Below are positions 52,275 through 62,985 of a stretch of 64,000 bases of DNA, in pieces. The notes under the pieces are model-generated. The model did no database searches and had not been told where the DNA came from. It saw only the letters and a program-made list of their open reading frames with translations. Position 1 is the stretch's first letter. Each line of letters opens with the position of its first letter. The DNA comes from Vanilla planifolia (taxonomy: Eukaryota; Streptophyta; Magnoliopsida; Asparagales; Orchidaceae). Location: contig JAIUJO010000293.1 of assembly GCA_023846275.1 (NCBI GenBank), positions 186,001 to 250,000 of the forward strand. The letters are read 5' to 3'. The position numbers were made by a program, and so were the translations under genes.

Positions 52275-53534
52275 TCATGGGAATACAAAAAGACTCCTAA
52301 TTTCAAACGGCTGGAGGCGCGGCGACGGCGGCGGCGGCGGCGGCGGCGGCGCGGGTCGGCGCGGGTTGGCGCGGGTCGGCGTGGGTTGGCGCGGGTGGGC
52401 GCGGGCGCGGGCGGGCGCGGGTTGGCGCGGGTCGGCGTGGGTTGGCGCGGGTGGGTGCGGGCGCGGGAGCGGGTCGGCGCGGGTTGGCGCGGGTCGGCGT
52501 GGGTTAGCGCGGGTGGGCGCGGGCGCTCGGCGCGGGTTGGCGCTGGTCGGCGTGGGTTGGCGCTGGTGGGCGCGGGCGCGGGTCGGCGCGGGTTGGTGCG
52601 GGTCGGCGCGGGTTGGCGCGGGTCGGCGCGGGTTGGCGGGTTGGTGTGGGTTGACGAGCCCGGGCGGGACTCGGGCGCGGGTCTGGCTCGTCGGTCGAAC
52701 CCGGGTCTGGTTCGGCGGCGGCTCCGGCGGCGGACGGCGCGGCAGGCGGCAGCCGTAGGCGGCGGAAGGAGCCGGCGGCAGGAAAAGTGTTTTTCGCGCT
52801 GTTTTGGCTCCTGGGAGTCCGTTTGAACTCCGAATTCGATTCCGAAAGATGTTCCGGAATCCATGTTTCGGCGCGTACGTCACGGCATCATTTCTTACCT
52901 CATAATATTTCAAAAAATAATTTGAAAATAAAAATTGTTCCCCTGTTGTTCGTGCAACGCCAAGCTTTGATGTCCGCATCATTCTCCTAATGCGGGAAAA
53001 ACTCAACTCCGTTGAGTTGAAGGATTCTTTCTCAGCTGCGGGAATATGAAATTTTGTATCTTCTTCGTCACTTCTTTCTATTTGAATCTCTTCGCATATG
53101 TGTTCTTCCTCCTCAGTAATTTCTTCTTCTTCATTAAGGATGTCTAAAATAATGTGCTCCTCTGCTTGCATTTCTTCTTGTTCATAATAAGCAAGACATA
53201 GTTCAACTGGGGCAACATACTCTTCAAGATCTAGAGCTTCTTTTTCTCGATGCACAATTGATGGATCGATTTGAATAGGAGATGTAGAATTTTGAAAAAG
53301 TGATTTATTTTGAATTTGGCTAATAGGCTCGCAAATAGTTTGAGGAAGTTTAGCAAAAGCTTGGTTTGTAGGTATTTGAGTAAGTGGAGAAAAAAAAAGT
53401 GAAATAGGATTTGTAGACTTTCTACGCAGTTGTTCTAAGCGATTGAATCTACTAATTGATGTTTCGGCAAAGATTTGTAAGGTTTGTTGCAATAGTCGCA
53501 TTTGGGTGAATAAGTCTTTCATCTTGGTTTCCAT
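52275..53534 (-). CDS. Open frame of the LTR element, internal region into 3' LTR, unknown protein
   Basis: A continuous frame of 419 codons from an ATG 66 bases inside the 5' LTR. The first ~184 residues come from the internal region. Residues 1-40 (starting METKMKDLFTQMRLLQQTLQ) are leucine-rich with coiled-coil-like spacing. The middle is a linker. About 110-165 is very acidic (EEEEITEEEE and similar). The remainder is encoded by the LTR and becomes proline/arginine/threonine-rich low complexity from the GC array. I see no zinc knuckle, protease D-S/T-G or polymerase motif. It could be a divergent gag-like or accessory protein, or just an open stretch. Whether anything past the LTR edge is ever translated is unknown. 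Confidence 0.4.
   Translation of the reverse strand: METKMKDLFTQMRLLQQTLQIFAETSISRFNRLEQLRRKSTNPISLFFSPLTQIPTNQAFAKLPQTICEPISQIQNKSLFQNSTSPIQIDPSIVHREKEALDLEEYVAPVELCLAYYEQEEMQAEEHIILDILNEEEEITEEEEHICEEIQIERSDEEDTKFHIPAAEKESFNSTELSFSRIRRMMRTSKLGVARTTGEQFLFSNYFLKYYEVRNDAVTYAPKHGFRNIFRNRIRSSNGLPGAKTARKTLFLPPAPSAAYGCRLPRRPPPEPPPNQTRVRPTSQTRARVPPGLVNPHQPANPRRPAPTRADPHQPAPTRARAHQRQPTPTSANPRRAPAPTRANPRRPAPTRADPLPRPHPPAPTHADPRQPAPARARAHPRQPTPTRANPRRPAPPPPPPPPSPRLQPFEIRSLFVFP
52310..52660. repeat. GC-rich ~10-bp repeat array with (GGC)n, left LTR
   Basis: Eight GGC units near 52327-52350 lead into about 300 bp of ggcgcgggtt / ggcgcgggtc / ggcgtgggtt decamers, grouped into larger blocks. GGG runs recur at 10-base intervals with seven-base gaps, which fits the G3N1-7 rule for G-quadruplexes many times over on the plus strand. 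On the element's own strand the array is C-rich. Confidence 0.93.
52982..52988 (-). other. Possible short polypurine tract
   Basis: AGGAGAA on the minus strand directly before the 3' LTR start, the place where plus-strand priming occurs in LTR elements. It is short, so it is supported mainly by position. Confidence 0.5.
53000..53018. other. Perfect 8-bp hairpin next to the 3' LTR
   Basis: aactcaac and gttgagtt flank a three-base loop, twelve bases from the candidate polypurine tract. It could fold in RNA or DNA. Its role is unknown. Confidence 0.6.
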
Positions 53535-53584
53535 GATATAAAAAAAAAAACTAGATCGTCGCAACGATAGAACGTCGCGAAACT

Positions 53585-53597
53585 GTCTCTGATACCA
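53585..53597 (-). other. Primer-binding site (initiator tRNA-Met type)
   Basis: TGGTATCAGAGAC on the minus strand, two bases inside the 5' LTR. The first eleven bases match the complement of the 3' end of plant initiator tRNA-Met (TGGTATCAGAG). It fixes the element's direction as right to left. Confidence 0.85.
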
Positions 53598-53759
53598 AAT
53601 GATGTAGGACAAAAAGGGGTATGGCGACACGAAAGATACGGGATTGTGTGTGTAGATAGAAAAGGAAAGGGAAATGATAAAAACTTTAGATTTTGGGATT
53701 TTGGTGGAGGGGTAGGAAGATGGATAGTAGAACCAGTGTCGGGGATAACTTACTGGTGT

Positions 53760-53990
53760 GGCATCTCACCACTTGGGCCTCGCACCCCTCCTCCCAGTAC
53801 CAGAGCTTCAGCGAATCAGCACGCCAAAACTGGAGTGGCGTCTCACCACTTGGACCTCACGTCCCTCCTCCCAGCATCAGAGTTTCAGCGAATCAGCACG
53901 CCAAAACTGGAGTGGCGTCTCACCACTTGGACCCCACGTCCCTCCTCCCAGTATAAGAGCTTTGACGAGTCGGCACGCCAAAGACACTCA
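53760..53990. repeat. 77-bp tandem repeat in the right LTR (3 units)
   Basis: Same three units as in the left LTR, starting near 53760, 53837 and 53914. Confidence 0.92.
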
Positions 53991-54078
53991 GAGCACTCAC
54001 GCTCAGAATGGAAGCAAACAAACTCAAAAGCTTGCATTAACTATTCAATCTCCTCCTTACAACAGAAGAGGACTTCCT

Positions 54079-54087
54079 CTTATATAG
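54079..54087 (-). promoter_or_regulatory. TATA-like box in the right (5') LTR
   Basis: The same CTATATAAG in the copy that would drive transcription of the element. Its position in the LTR is identical to that in the left copy. Confidence 0.68.
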
Positions 54088-54225
54088 GAATCCATAAGGG
54101 TACAAAAGACATTTGACTCATAACATGAGAATACTAAAAGACACATGGGTAAACCAAAAGTCACCTAAAAATAATGAAAATTAAGTTCATTCATGGGAAT
54201 ACAAAAAGACTCCTAATTTCAAACG

Positions 54226-54578
54226 GCTGGAGGCGCGGCGACGGCGGCGGCGGCGGCGGCGGCGGCGCGGGTCGGCGCGGGTTGGCGCGGGTCGGCGTGG
54301 GTTGGCGCGGGTGGGCGCGGGGCGCGGGCGGGCGCGGGTTGGCGCGGGTCGGCGTGGGTTGGCGCGGGTGGGTGCGGGCGCGGGAGCGGGTCGGCGCGGG
54401 TTGGCGCGGGTCGGCGTGGGTTAGCGCGGGTGGGCGCGGGGCGCTCGGCGCGGGTTGGCGCTGGTCGGCGTGGGTTGGCGCTGGTGGGCGCGGGCGCGGG
54501 TCGGCGCGGGTTGGTGCGGGTCGGCGCGGGTTGGCGCGGGTCGGCGCGGGTTGGCGGGTTGGTGTGGGTTGACGAGCC
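54226..54578. repeat. GC-rich ~10-bp repeat array with (GGC)n, right LTR
   Basis: Same array in the 5' LTR. It is upstream of the TATA-like box and so lies in U3. It is nearly identical to the left copy despite being a type of sequence prone to slippage. Confidence 0.93.
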
Positions 54579-54899
54579 CGGGCGGGACTTGGGCGCGGGT
54601 CTGGCTCGTCGGTCGAACCCGGGTCTGGTTCGGCGGCGGCTCCGGCGGCGGACGGCGCGGCAGGCGGCAGCCGTAGGCGGCGGAAGGAGCCGGCGGCAGG
54701 AAAAGTGTTTTTCGCGCTGTTTTGGCTCCTGGGAGTCCGTTTGAACTCCGAATTCGATTCCGAAAGATGTTCCGGAATCCATGTTTCGGCGCGTACGTCA
54801 CGGCATCATTTCTTACCTCATAATATTTCAAAAAATAATTTGAAAATAAAAATTGTTCCCCTGTTGTTCGTGCAACGCCAAGCTTTGATGTCCGCATCA

Positions 54900-54904
54900 A
54901 CATT
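54900..54904. repeat. Target-site duplication, right copy
   Basis: acatt immediately outside the right LTR, identical to 51679-51683. Confidence 0.93.
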
Positions 54905-57900
54905 ACACTAAAACCCTTTAGTGTTATAAAACATTACTTTCGCACACAATTAATCCCTTTTAGTCTCATTTTTTTATTTGATTAAATTACTGAGAAAATC
55001 TTGTTCTTTCTCATGTAATCCTTGGACCACTTTTCTTTATTTATATTACATTACTTCAATTTATCATATTGCAAGTTTAATAATTATTGATTAAATTTTA
55101 AAGTAATAATTTATTGTTATTTATGTTTATTTACTTTAAGAATTCATCACAATTCTGAATGATGTCTAATCTAGATAAGACAAACTTTGTTGGGCTCATC
55201 TCAACAAGATCTATCTTTTAAATAAGCAATTTTGTATTTTAAAATTTTTATTTCTTAAATATTCACAAGCATTACAAGGCATTTTTTTACCTGATTTGAT
55301 GATCTTGAATTTTGCACTTCATCTACTTAGGATCTATGAATTAAATATTCCCATACAATTTATCCCTTATTTCCAAACATTTTTCTTTTATTTTATTATA
55401 TTACTATGTAATTCTAAATCTCTTCTCATGGGACATTCACTTTAGTTTGTACTAGTAATGTTACATTGTTTTAATTAATTTTATTTAATTTTAATTTATA
55501 TTTATTAATATGATCATAAGAATTTATTATCATTTATATTTATTAAACAATTTAATTATTAGTAATTTCTAATGACGTTTAGTCAAGATGAAACAAATAT
55601 TGTTCATCTCATAGCGACCAACTCGTAGGGTTTTGAATTTTTTTTAGATTTCTTTTTGCACTTGAATTGAGAATTGAGATTATTATACTAGATATCCTTA
55701 CTATCATATAATACAACTATTTTGTATAGTATTTCTCATTTGTTAAAATATGTTTTTTTCATATGGTTGTAGTGCTACGTGACACTAATTGTCTTCTTAG
55801 TGACTATTACATCACATTGATTATATTCAATGATGTTATTTTAGTTTCTATCATGTCATTTTTAATATATGCTCACATAATATTAAAATAATAATTTATA
55901 GTTATTTATGCAAAATTACTTTCGCAATTCGTAACTTTTCCAAATGTGGGCTGACTGAGATGAAATAAATGTTGTCATTTGACTCATCTTGAAAGGATTT
56001 ATCAAATCAAATTTACATTTCTATATTTTTAAATATTTATTTGGAAGTAGTTTTGATGATTGATGCATCACAATTGCTTTTAATTTTGTTATAATACTAT
56101 CCAACATTAATTCTCAGCACATGAAGACTTTAAGCCACTTTCATTTTGAAATTTTACATTGTAATAATTTGTATTATTTTAGTTTTAAAACATATTTACT
56201 TAATATTAAAAAAATTTATTTTGTGCCTATTTAATTTTGTAATTCACAGTATTTTGAATGAGGTCTAATTGATACAAAATCAACATCATTGGATGAGTCT
56301 TACTGAGTTCTAATCAATTAAATATTTATTTATATGTTTTTTAAATATTTTATATTCTTAAACATTATTTTACTTTATGGTTTTGATTTTGCATTATTTG
56401 ATGACAAAGGATGTTACGAATGATTTCTTAGTAACTTGGAATTCAACTTTCTTACAAGATTAATCTTAATTTTAAAATATTTTCCCTTAGAGTTTTTTAT
56501 GTTATCTTATAACTCCATATCTCCTCTTACATGACCTATAGAATGCCTTGATTTTGATATAATAGTTTTCTTCAATTTATCTAATTTTGGCTTTAATATA
56601 AATTTAAAAAATAATGTAATAATAATTTATTATTATTTATTTTTAGTTGAGTTTGGAATCTTTAGTATTCCAAATGAGGTGTAATTGATAGGAAAAATGT
56701 TAGTGGACTCATCTAATGGAGCTTTATAATATTAAATATCTATTATTATGTTTAAAATTTTTTTATATGGATAATTGTTTTGTTTACTTTATGAGATATT
56801 ATTATTTATACGTGATTTTATATTGTAGGATGTGACACTCAATACTTTTAGTATCCTGGAAAGTAACGTTCCTAGAAAATTTACTGTAAAAGTTCAAAAT
56901 TTGTGCTCTGATTTGATTATATAACTATGAATTCTAACTTTTTTCTTTTGAGATTTTTTCTTTATTTTAATCTTTTTACATAACTTTTATTCAATTCATT
57001 ACTAATTTGTTGTATATTTATTTAATAGAAAGATAATGATTTATTAGAATTTTTCTCCATTATTTTATTAATTCGTAATAATTCCAAATAATGCTCGCTA
57101 AAGTCAATGTCGTACGACTATTCTGAATGAGCTCTATGCAATTAAATATTTGTTTATATTTTTAAATGTTATGTATCTAAGTATTTAGCACATAGGGCGA
57201 GAAAAATTGAATTACGCATGATCTTTTGATTGAAGATTTCGAACATGATCTTCTTACTCTCTTGGATTCCATGTATGATATAAAACAAGCCTTACTTCCT
57301 CAAATGTTTTGCCTAAATTTGTTTTATTAATTTGAGATTCCAATTCTACACACATGACACCTTTTCATAATTTTTTTGAGATATTATATCCCTTAAATTT
57401 ATCTTATTTTAACATTATTATTTGTTTATATAAAAAAATTAATAATTTATTATTATTTATTCTTATTTACTTCAAAACTTTATTGTCCTTCTAAAAGAGT
57501 GTTGATTAAGATTAAAAAGGTGTCTTGGACTTGTCTCGACAAGCTCTACTTAACTAATTTTTTTATTTTTTATATTTTTAGATATTCTATTTAACTAGGG
57601 TTTTATCATACTTTATCAAGAATTTTGATTCAAAACTGATTTAATAATCATAGAAGTTGCACTCGATTTCCTTAGTATCTTCGATTACAAAATTTCGATT
57701 TAATTTATATCATTTATTGAAGTTTTTATTCATTTAGTTAATTACTATGAATGTTTAATGCTCCTCTTATGTGACCTTTAATTATATGTTGTTATATTGC
57801 ATTCCTTGAACTTATCTAACTTTAGCTTTCGCAAATATTTACTTTAAATTAAAAATGTTAATTTTTATTATATATTCTTATTTACTATGGTAATTTGTAG

Positions 57901-60900
57901 TAATTTCTAATAAGTATTAAAAAAATTATTATTTAACAAAATTTATTTTCTTTATTAAAGTGATTCCCAAACAACATCTAAGCCATTGGAAAAAATTGTC
58001 ATTAAATGCATTCTAACGAGATTTATCTAATTAAATATTCACTACTATATTTTTTTTAAATATCTTACCTTTTTATCTTTAGCATCTTTTAAGAGTTTTT
58101 TTGATTTGTAGTTTATTTTATGACAGTTGATGGTATAGTTAATCTACTTTGCACCTTTGAGTGCAATTTTCTCGTATATTTAACCTCATTTTTAAATGTT
58201 TCTCTTGATTTGATTATTTATAAGAATTCTTATTTTTTCCTCAAAATGCCTTTACATAGTTTTATTTTAGTAAATTACAATTATCTAAATTATTCTAATT
58301 TTAACGTAAGTATATATTTGTATATTATTAAAATAAATATTTAACATTATGTAATCTTACATACTTCATTGTTCGTAGTATTTAAAAATGGTCTTCGATT
58401 GATGTTAAAAAAGTATCTATTCACTCATCCTAATGAGCATAATATAATTAAATTTTAATTTTTTTAGGTTTAACTATTTTTGCTATGGTTTTTTTATTCT
58501 TAATAAGAGATTTTGACTTACTCATGATTTTATTATTTTAGTCATTACACTTGATCTCTTTAACATTTCATAATTAAACTTTCTCCTGAGCTTTGATTGG
58601 ATTTTTAAAAATGTTTTGCTTTCTTTTTGTTATATTACTAATGCTAATTCTCCCCTCATAGACCATTACATCACTTTCAATTGGCGATATTGTACTACTT
58701 TAATTTATCTTATATTCATCTTAATACATGTTTACTTGACGTTAAAATAAGAATTTATTATTATTTTTCTTATTTTTTTATTAGTTATAATTCTAACGAA
58801 AGTCTAAATAAAAAATAAATATAATTGCACTCATCTTTAAGAGCTTTATCAAATTAAGTATTTATTTTGTTTTTTTAGATATTATATTTTCCTAAAAATT
58901 AGTACATTTTAGGAGACATTTCAATCCTTTCCTAATTTTGATTATTTAGTATCTTATACCCAATCTCTTTAATATCTTGGAGTAAAACATTGTCATACAA
59001 TTTATCTAATTTCTTCTATATTTTATGATTAATTTACCTATGATATTATTAAATTATAAATCTCCTCTAATGTGAGACTAAACTTAGTTTTATTTTGTTA
59101 AATTCCATAGCTTCAACTTATCAAATATAATCTTTTCTATGTTTTTACTTATGATTAAATTAAAATTTTTTATTATTTATTTTTAATTTTTTTGTAATTC
59201 ATTTAATATCTAAATATGGTTTGAGTAAAATAAAATAGACATCATTGCACTCAACTCATGGATTTCTATCTAATTAAGTATTTTTTTATTTTTTGAGCTT
59301 TGTAACATTTTATTAATCACTTCTATTCATATCTTATCTCATGATTGAGAATTCTACATCCAATCTTCTTAATAACTCTGAATGCAACATTCCTAAAAAA
59401 TTTCTCTTCTCTTAAACTTTTTAGCATTAGTTTTGTTACATTAATATGTAACTCTAAATCTCCTCTCCTGTAACATAAATGTTAATTTTGTTTGGTTAAC
59501 TAACACATCTTATTTTAGCATTAATATATATTTACTTATTATCAAAGAAATAAATAGTTATAATTTAAGTTGGTCTTGTAATTTCATCTTATTTTATTTA
59601 TCAATTTAGTTGCACCATATCCTCTTAAAATCTATGAGGACGAGTTTACCAAATATTTCATCTTATTTGTTCAAATTTCTATCTTTGAATTAGTTAAATT
59701 ATTTTGTTATTATTTGTGTTATTTACTTAGGTAGTTCAAAGTAATTTCAAATGGTGCTTTATCAAGATGTATGACACAATGATGAACTCATCTTTATGAA
59801 CTTTATCTATTTACGTATTTATTTTTATGTTTTGTATTTTAATATGAGTTTGGCACATATTTTAAGATAATATTATTTGAACCTACTTTAAAGATCACAA
59901 TTGTTATACTAAATCTCTATAGCATATTGGAATGTAACATTATTTTATGATTTATCTCATTTCATTAAATATTTCCCTTTTATATGGTCATATTACAATG
60001 AAACTCTAACTCTACTCTACTATGACATTTACTTCTCCTAGATTGGTTATATTACATTACTTAAAATGGTCTCACTTTGATATTTTTATATATTTAAATG
60101 ACTTTTTTATAATAATTTATTATTGTTCACACTCATTTTTTATGTCAATTTATAGTAATAACAAATAAGATCTCATCAACATGAAACAAACATCATTGGC
60201 CCTATCTTGGTAGACTCTATCATGTGAAATATTCATTTTTCTAAAATAATTTTTCTTTTACATTTGGCAATTTTATGAGAGATTTTAATTCATACCTAAT
60301 TTGATGGTTAATAATGTTACATTTGATTTCTTTACAATTTATCTAATTTCATCAAATGTTTTACTTTTATTATTATATGTTACTATGTAACACTAAATGT
60401 TCTCTTATTTAAAATTTTTATTATTTTTATTTGGCTTTATCATATTAATTTCGTTTATCTTTACTTTATATTAATAGCTATTTTCTTAATGTTATTATTT
60501 TAATTTATCATTATATTTTTCATATTTAATTTCATAATTGGTTGTAATTCCAAGAAAAGTCTATTCAATTATAAACAGATGTCATAAGAGACCTGTTGAC
60601 AAGCTCCATATAATTAAATATATTTTTCATATTTTTTGATAGTTTATTAATTGTGGTCATTTAATGCTTTGTGATACATCTTATTTTTCACTAAATTTAA
60701 TAATCAAGGATGTTTCACAATTGTATTTAGGATAATTGAATGCATGTTTCTTGTATAATTTATACCATTTCTTAAAGTCTTTTTCTTAGATTTAGCTATT
60801 TTACTGTACAACTCTAAATCTCCTATCGTATAACATTTACTCCTTTTTCATTTGATTATATTACAATTCTTTCATTTATCAAATTTCAAAACTAATATAT

Positions 60901-62985
60901 ATTTTCATAAAATGAAAATAATAATTTACTATTATTTATGACTTTTTGCTTTCATAATTCTTTGTGAATCCAAGTGATGTCTAAATGATACAAAACAAAA
61001 GTTTTTGGACTCATCAGTATAAGCTGATTTTGACTAATTATTCATTTTTATCATTTTAAATATTTTACTATTTAAGATTTGGCAAACACATTGCTCATAT
61101 TTAATTATATTAGTTTCATTCATGTTTTTTTATTCATTCTTTAATATAAAATTATTAAATTCTAAACTAAAAGTTTATTATTATTTATTATTATTTAGTT
61201 TTTTAATTGGAAAAAGTTTATCTAGGTTCACTCATGATGAAACAAATGTTGTTGGACTCACTTATATAAGAACTAGCAAATTTAATAGTAATTTTTTGTT
61301 TAAAACATTGTTTTGGCATGCTTTTTATACATTTTGGTTCATGGTTAGTTTAATGATCGAAGATGTCATTCTTAATATGTAGTATATTGGAATGCAACTT
61401 TCCTATCCGATATATGACATTTGTTCAAACCTTCATCATTAATTAGAGGTTATAGTAATATGAAGACGAATTCCCTTCCCATGTGACACTTACCTTGCTT
61501 TGATTGTTTTGCAATATACTTCCTCAATTTATGTTATTTAAACTTTAGTATATATATATATTTACTTAATTAAAAAATAATTTATTATTGGTTTTGCTTA
61601 TTTACTTTGGTAATTCAGAGTATCAACAAATTTATTCTGATCAATGTGAATAATTTGTGTTAAAATCATCTCGATGTGAAATATCAAATTAAATATTTTT
61701 TAAATTTCTAAATATCTTATTATTTTGGGCTTTTTAGCTATAATCCACATTTTAGATCCTCCATAATTTCTTAATCGACGATGTTGCACTTGCACGATTT
61801 AATATCTTCGAATGCACCTTTCTCGTATAACTTATCCTCTTATAAGAGCTTTACATCATTTTTCACTTGTTAGTATTACATTGCATTTCTTTATCTTATT
61901 TCATCTTTCATATATAAAATTACTTAATATTGAAGTAATAGTTATTTTTTACTTATGCTTACTTACTTTGGTAATAATTTTTACATACTTTAACAAATTA
62001 AATTTTTTTGATAATCTAACATTATTATAATTTTTACATACTCCAACAAATTAATTTTTTTTCAATAATTTTATAAAAATTTCTATTATTTTGGCATGAA
62101 TTTTAAGATATTTTCATAGAAACAAAATTTCATAATTGAAGATGTCACACTTAGTCTTCTCCGTATATTACAATATAATTTTTTTGCATTATTTATCTAA
62201 TTTATTCAAATATTTTGCCTTAATTTTGTTGTATTTATTGTGAAACTCTAATTGTCCTCTTATGTGACCTTTGGATTTTTTAGATTTGTATCTTATATTA
62301 TTTTAATTTATCTCATTTTAGCTTTAATATACATTTTACTAAACATTAAATAATAATTAATTATTATTTATGCTTATTTACTTTAGAATTATGTAGTAAT
62401 TTGAAACGAGGTCCAATCAACATCAAGCAAATCTTTAATAGATTAAATATTCAATTTGGAATTTTTATCTATTTTACTTTATGTTTTCATATGCTTTATG
62501 AGGCATTTTTAATTTGTTCCTAATTTGATGTCAATAATGTTACATTTGATCTTCATGTTTTGGAATCCAACTTTTCCATATAATTTATTTCATTTCTTTT
62601 AACTTTTCTCTTTCATTTTGCTATATTAGTATGTAATGCCAAATGTCCTTTCATGTGAGTTTTACATCACATTAATTTTGTTGCATACATCACTAGCATT
62701 TAGATCATTTCAAGTTTAATAGGTATTTACCTAACATTAAAATTTTTTTTACTTTTATTTATGTTTGTTTATTATGGTAATTCGTAATATATCTAAATGT
62801 GGTAAAATTAGGACAGAAATGATGTTGAACTTGTCTGAAACAGATCTATCCAACTATATACTCAATTTGGACTTTATATTATTTTATTTTCTATGATTTT
62901 GGAAAACTTTATGAGACATTTTTATTCATACATAATTTTACGATCATGGATGTTACATTTGATCTTAATGTTGTACTTTGAATAG
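54905..62985 (-). repeat. Satellite block G, part right of the LTR element (minus orientation)
   Basis: About 20 reverse-oriented monomers. Typical phrases are aaatctcctctcctgtaaca near 59456 and taatttgatggttaataatg near 60297, with cttatttactttggtaatt turns near 61608 and 62373. A 74-codon open frame at 58120-58344 covers the same monomer part as minus-strand frames in the plus blocks and is judged a by-product. The landmark series ends at about 62985, after gatcttaatgttgtactttg. Confidence 0.87.

Larger units (their letters stand above)
51684..52981 (-). repeat. 3' LTR (left copy)
   Basis: On the minus strand it runs from TGATGCGGACATC at 52981 to CCTACATCA at 51684. In element order it holds a U3 with a GC-rich repeat array (about 52310-52660), a TATA-like box (52163-52171), and a downstream R/U5 region containing three 77-bp tandem units (51844-52074). 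Its GC-rich, CpG-rich composition contrasts sharply with the AT-rich satellite around it. Confidence 0.93.
51684..54899 (-). mobile_element. Young non-autonomous LTR retrotransposon (LARD/TRIM-like), minus strand
   Basis: A 3,216-bp element with direct LTRs of 1,298 and 1,300 bp, both bounded by TGATG...CATCA, and a perfect 5-bp target duplication (acatt). Inside the 5' LTR (the right-hand copy) is a primer-binding site matching the 3' end of initiator tRNA-Met, common in plant Ty1/copia and Ty3/gypsy elements. The internal region is only 618 bp and shows no recognisable gag, protease, reverse transcriptase, RNase H or integrase, so mobility would depend on a partner element. It is longer than typical TRIMs because of its large LTRs. 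Structurally it looks whole. The LTRs differ by three substitutions and two single-base indels. At commonly used plant rates (about 7e-9 to 1.3e-8 per site per year) that suggests roughly 0.1-0.2 million years, and more if the host has a slow rate. Superfamily is undetermined. Confidence 0.93.
53600..54899 (-). repeat. 5' LTR (right copy)
   Basis: Copy of 51684-52981 at an offset of 1,916 bp, with the same internal parts: TATA-like box at 54079-54087, 77-bp units from 53760, and a GC-rich array at about 54226-54578. It would carry the active promoter for the element, read leftward. Confidence 0.93.

Noticed and set aside
52258-52758. Glycine/arginine-rich plus-strand open frames in the GC array as RGG-type RNA-binding proteins.
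   Set aside because: Low-complexity translation of ggcgcgggt decamers in a repeat array, present in several frames and on both strands.
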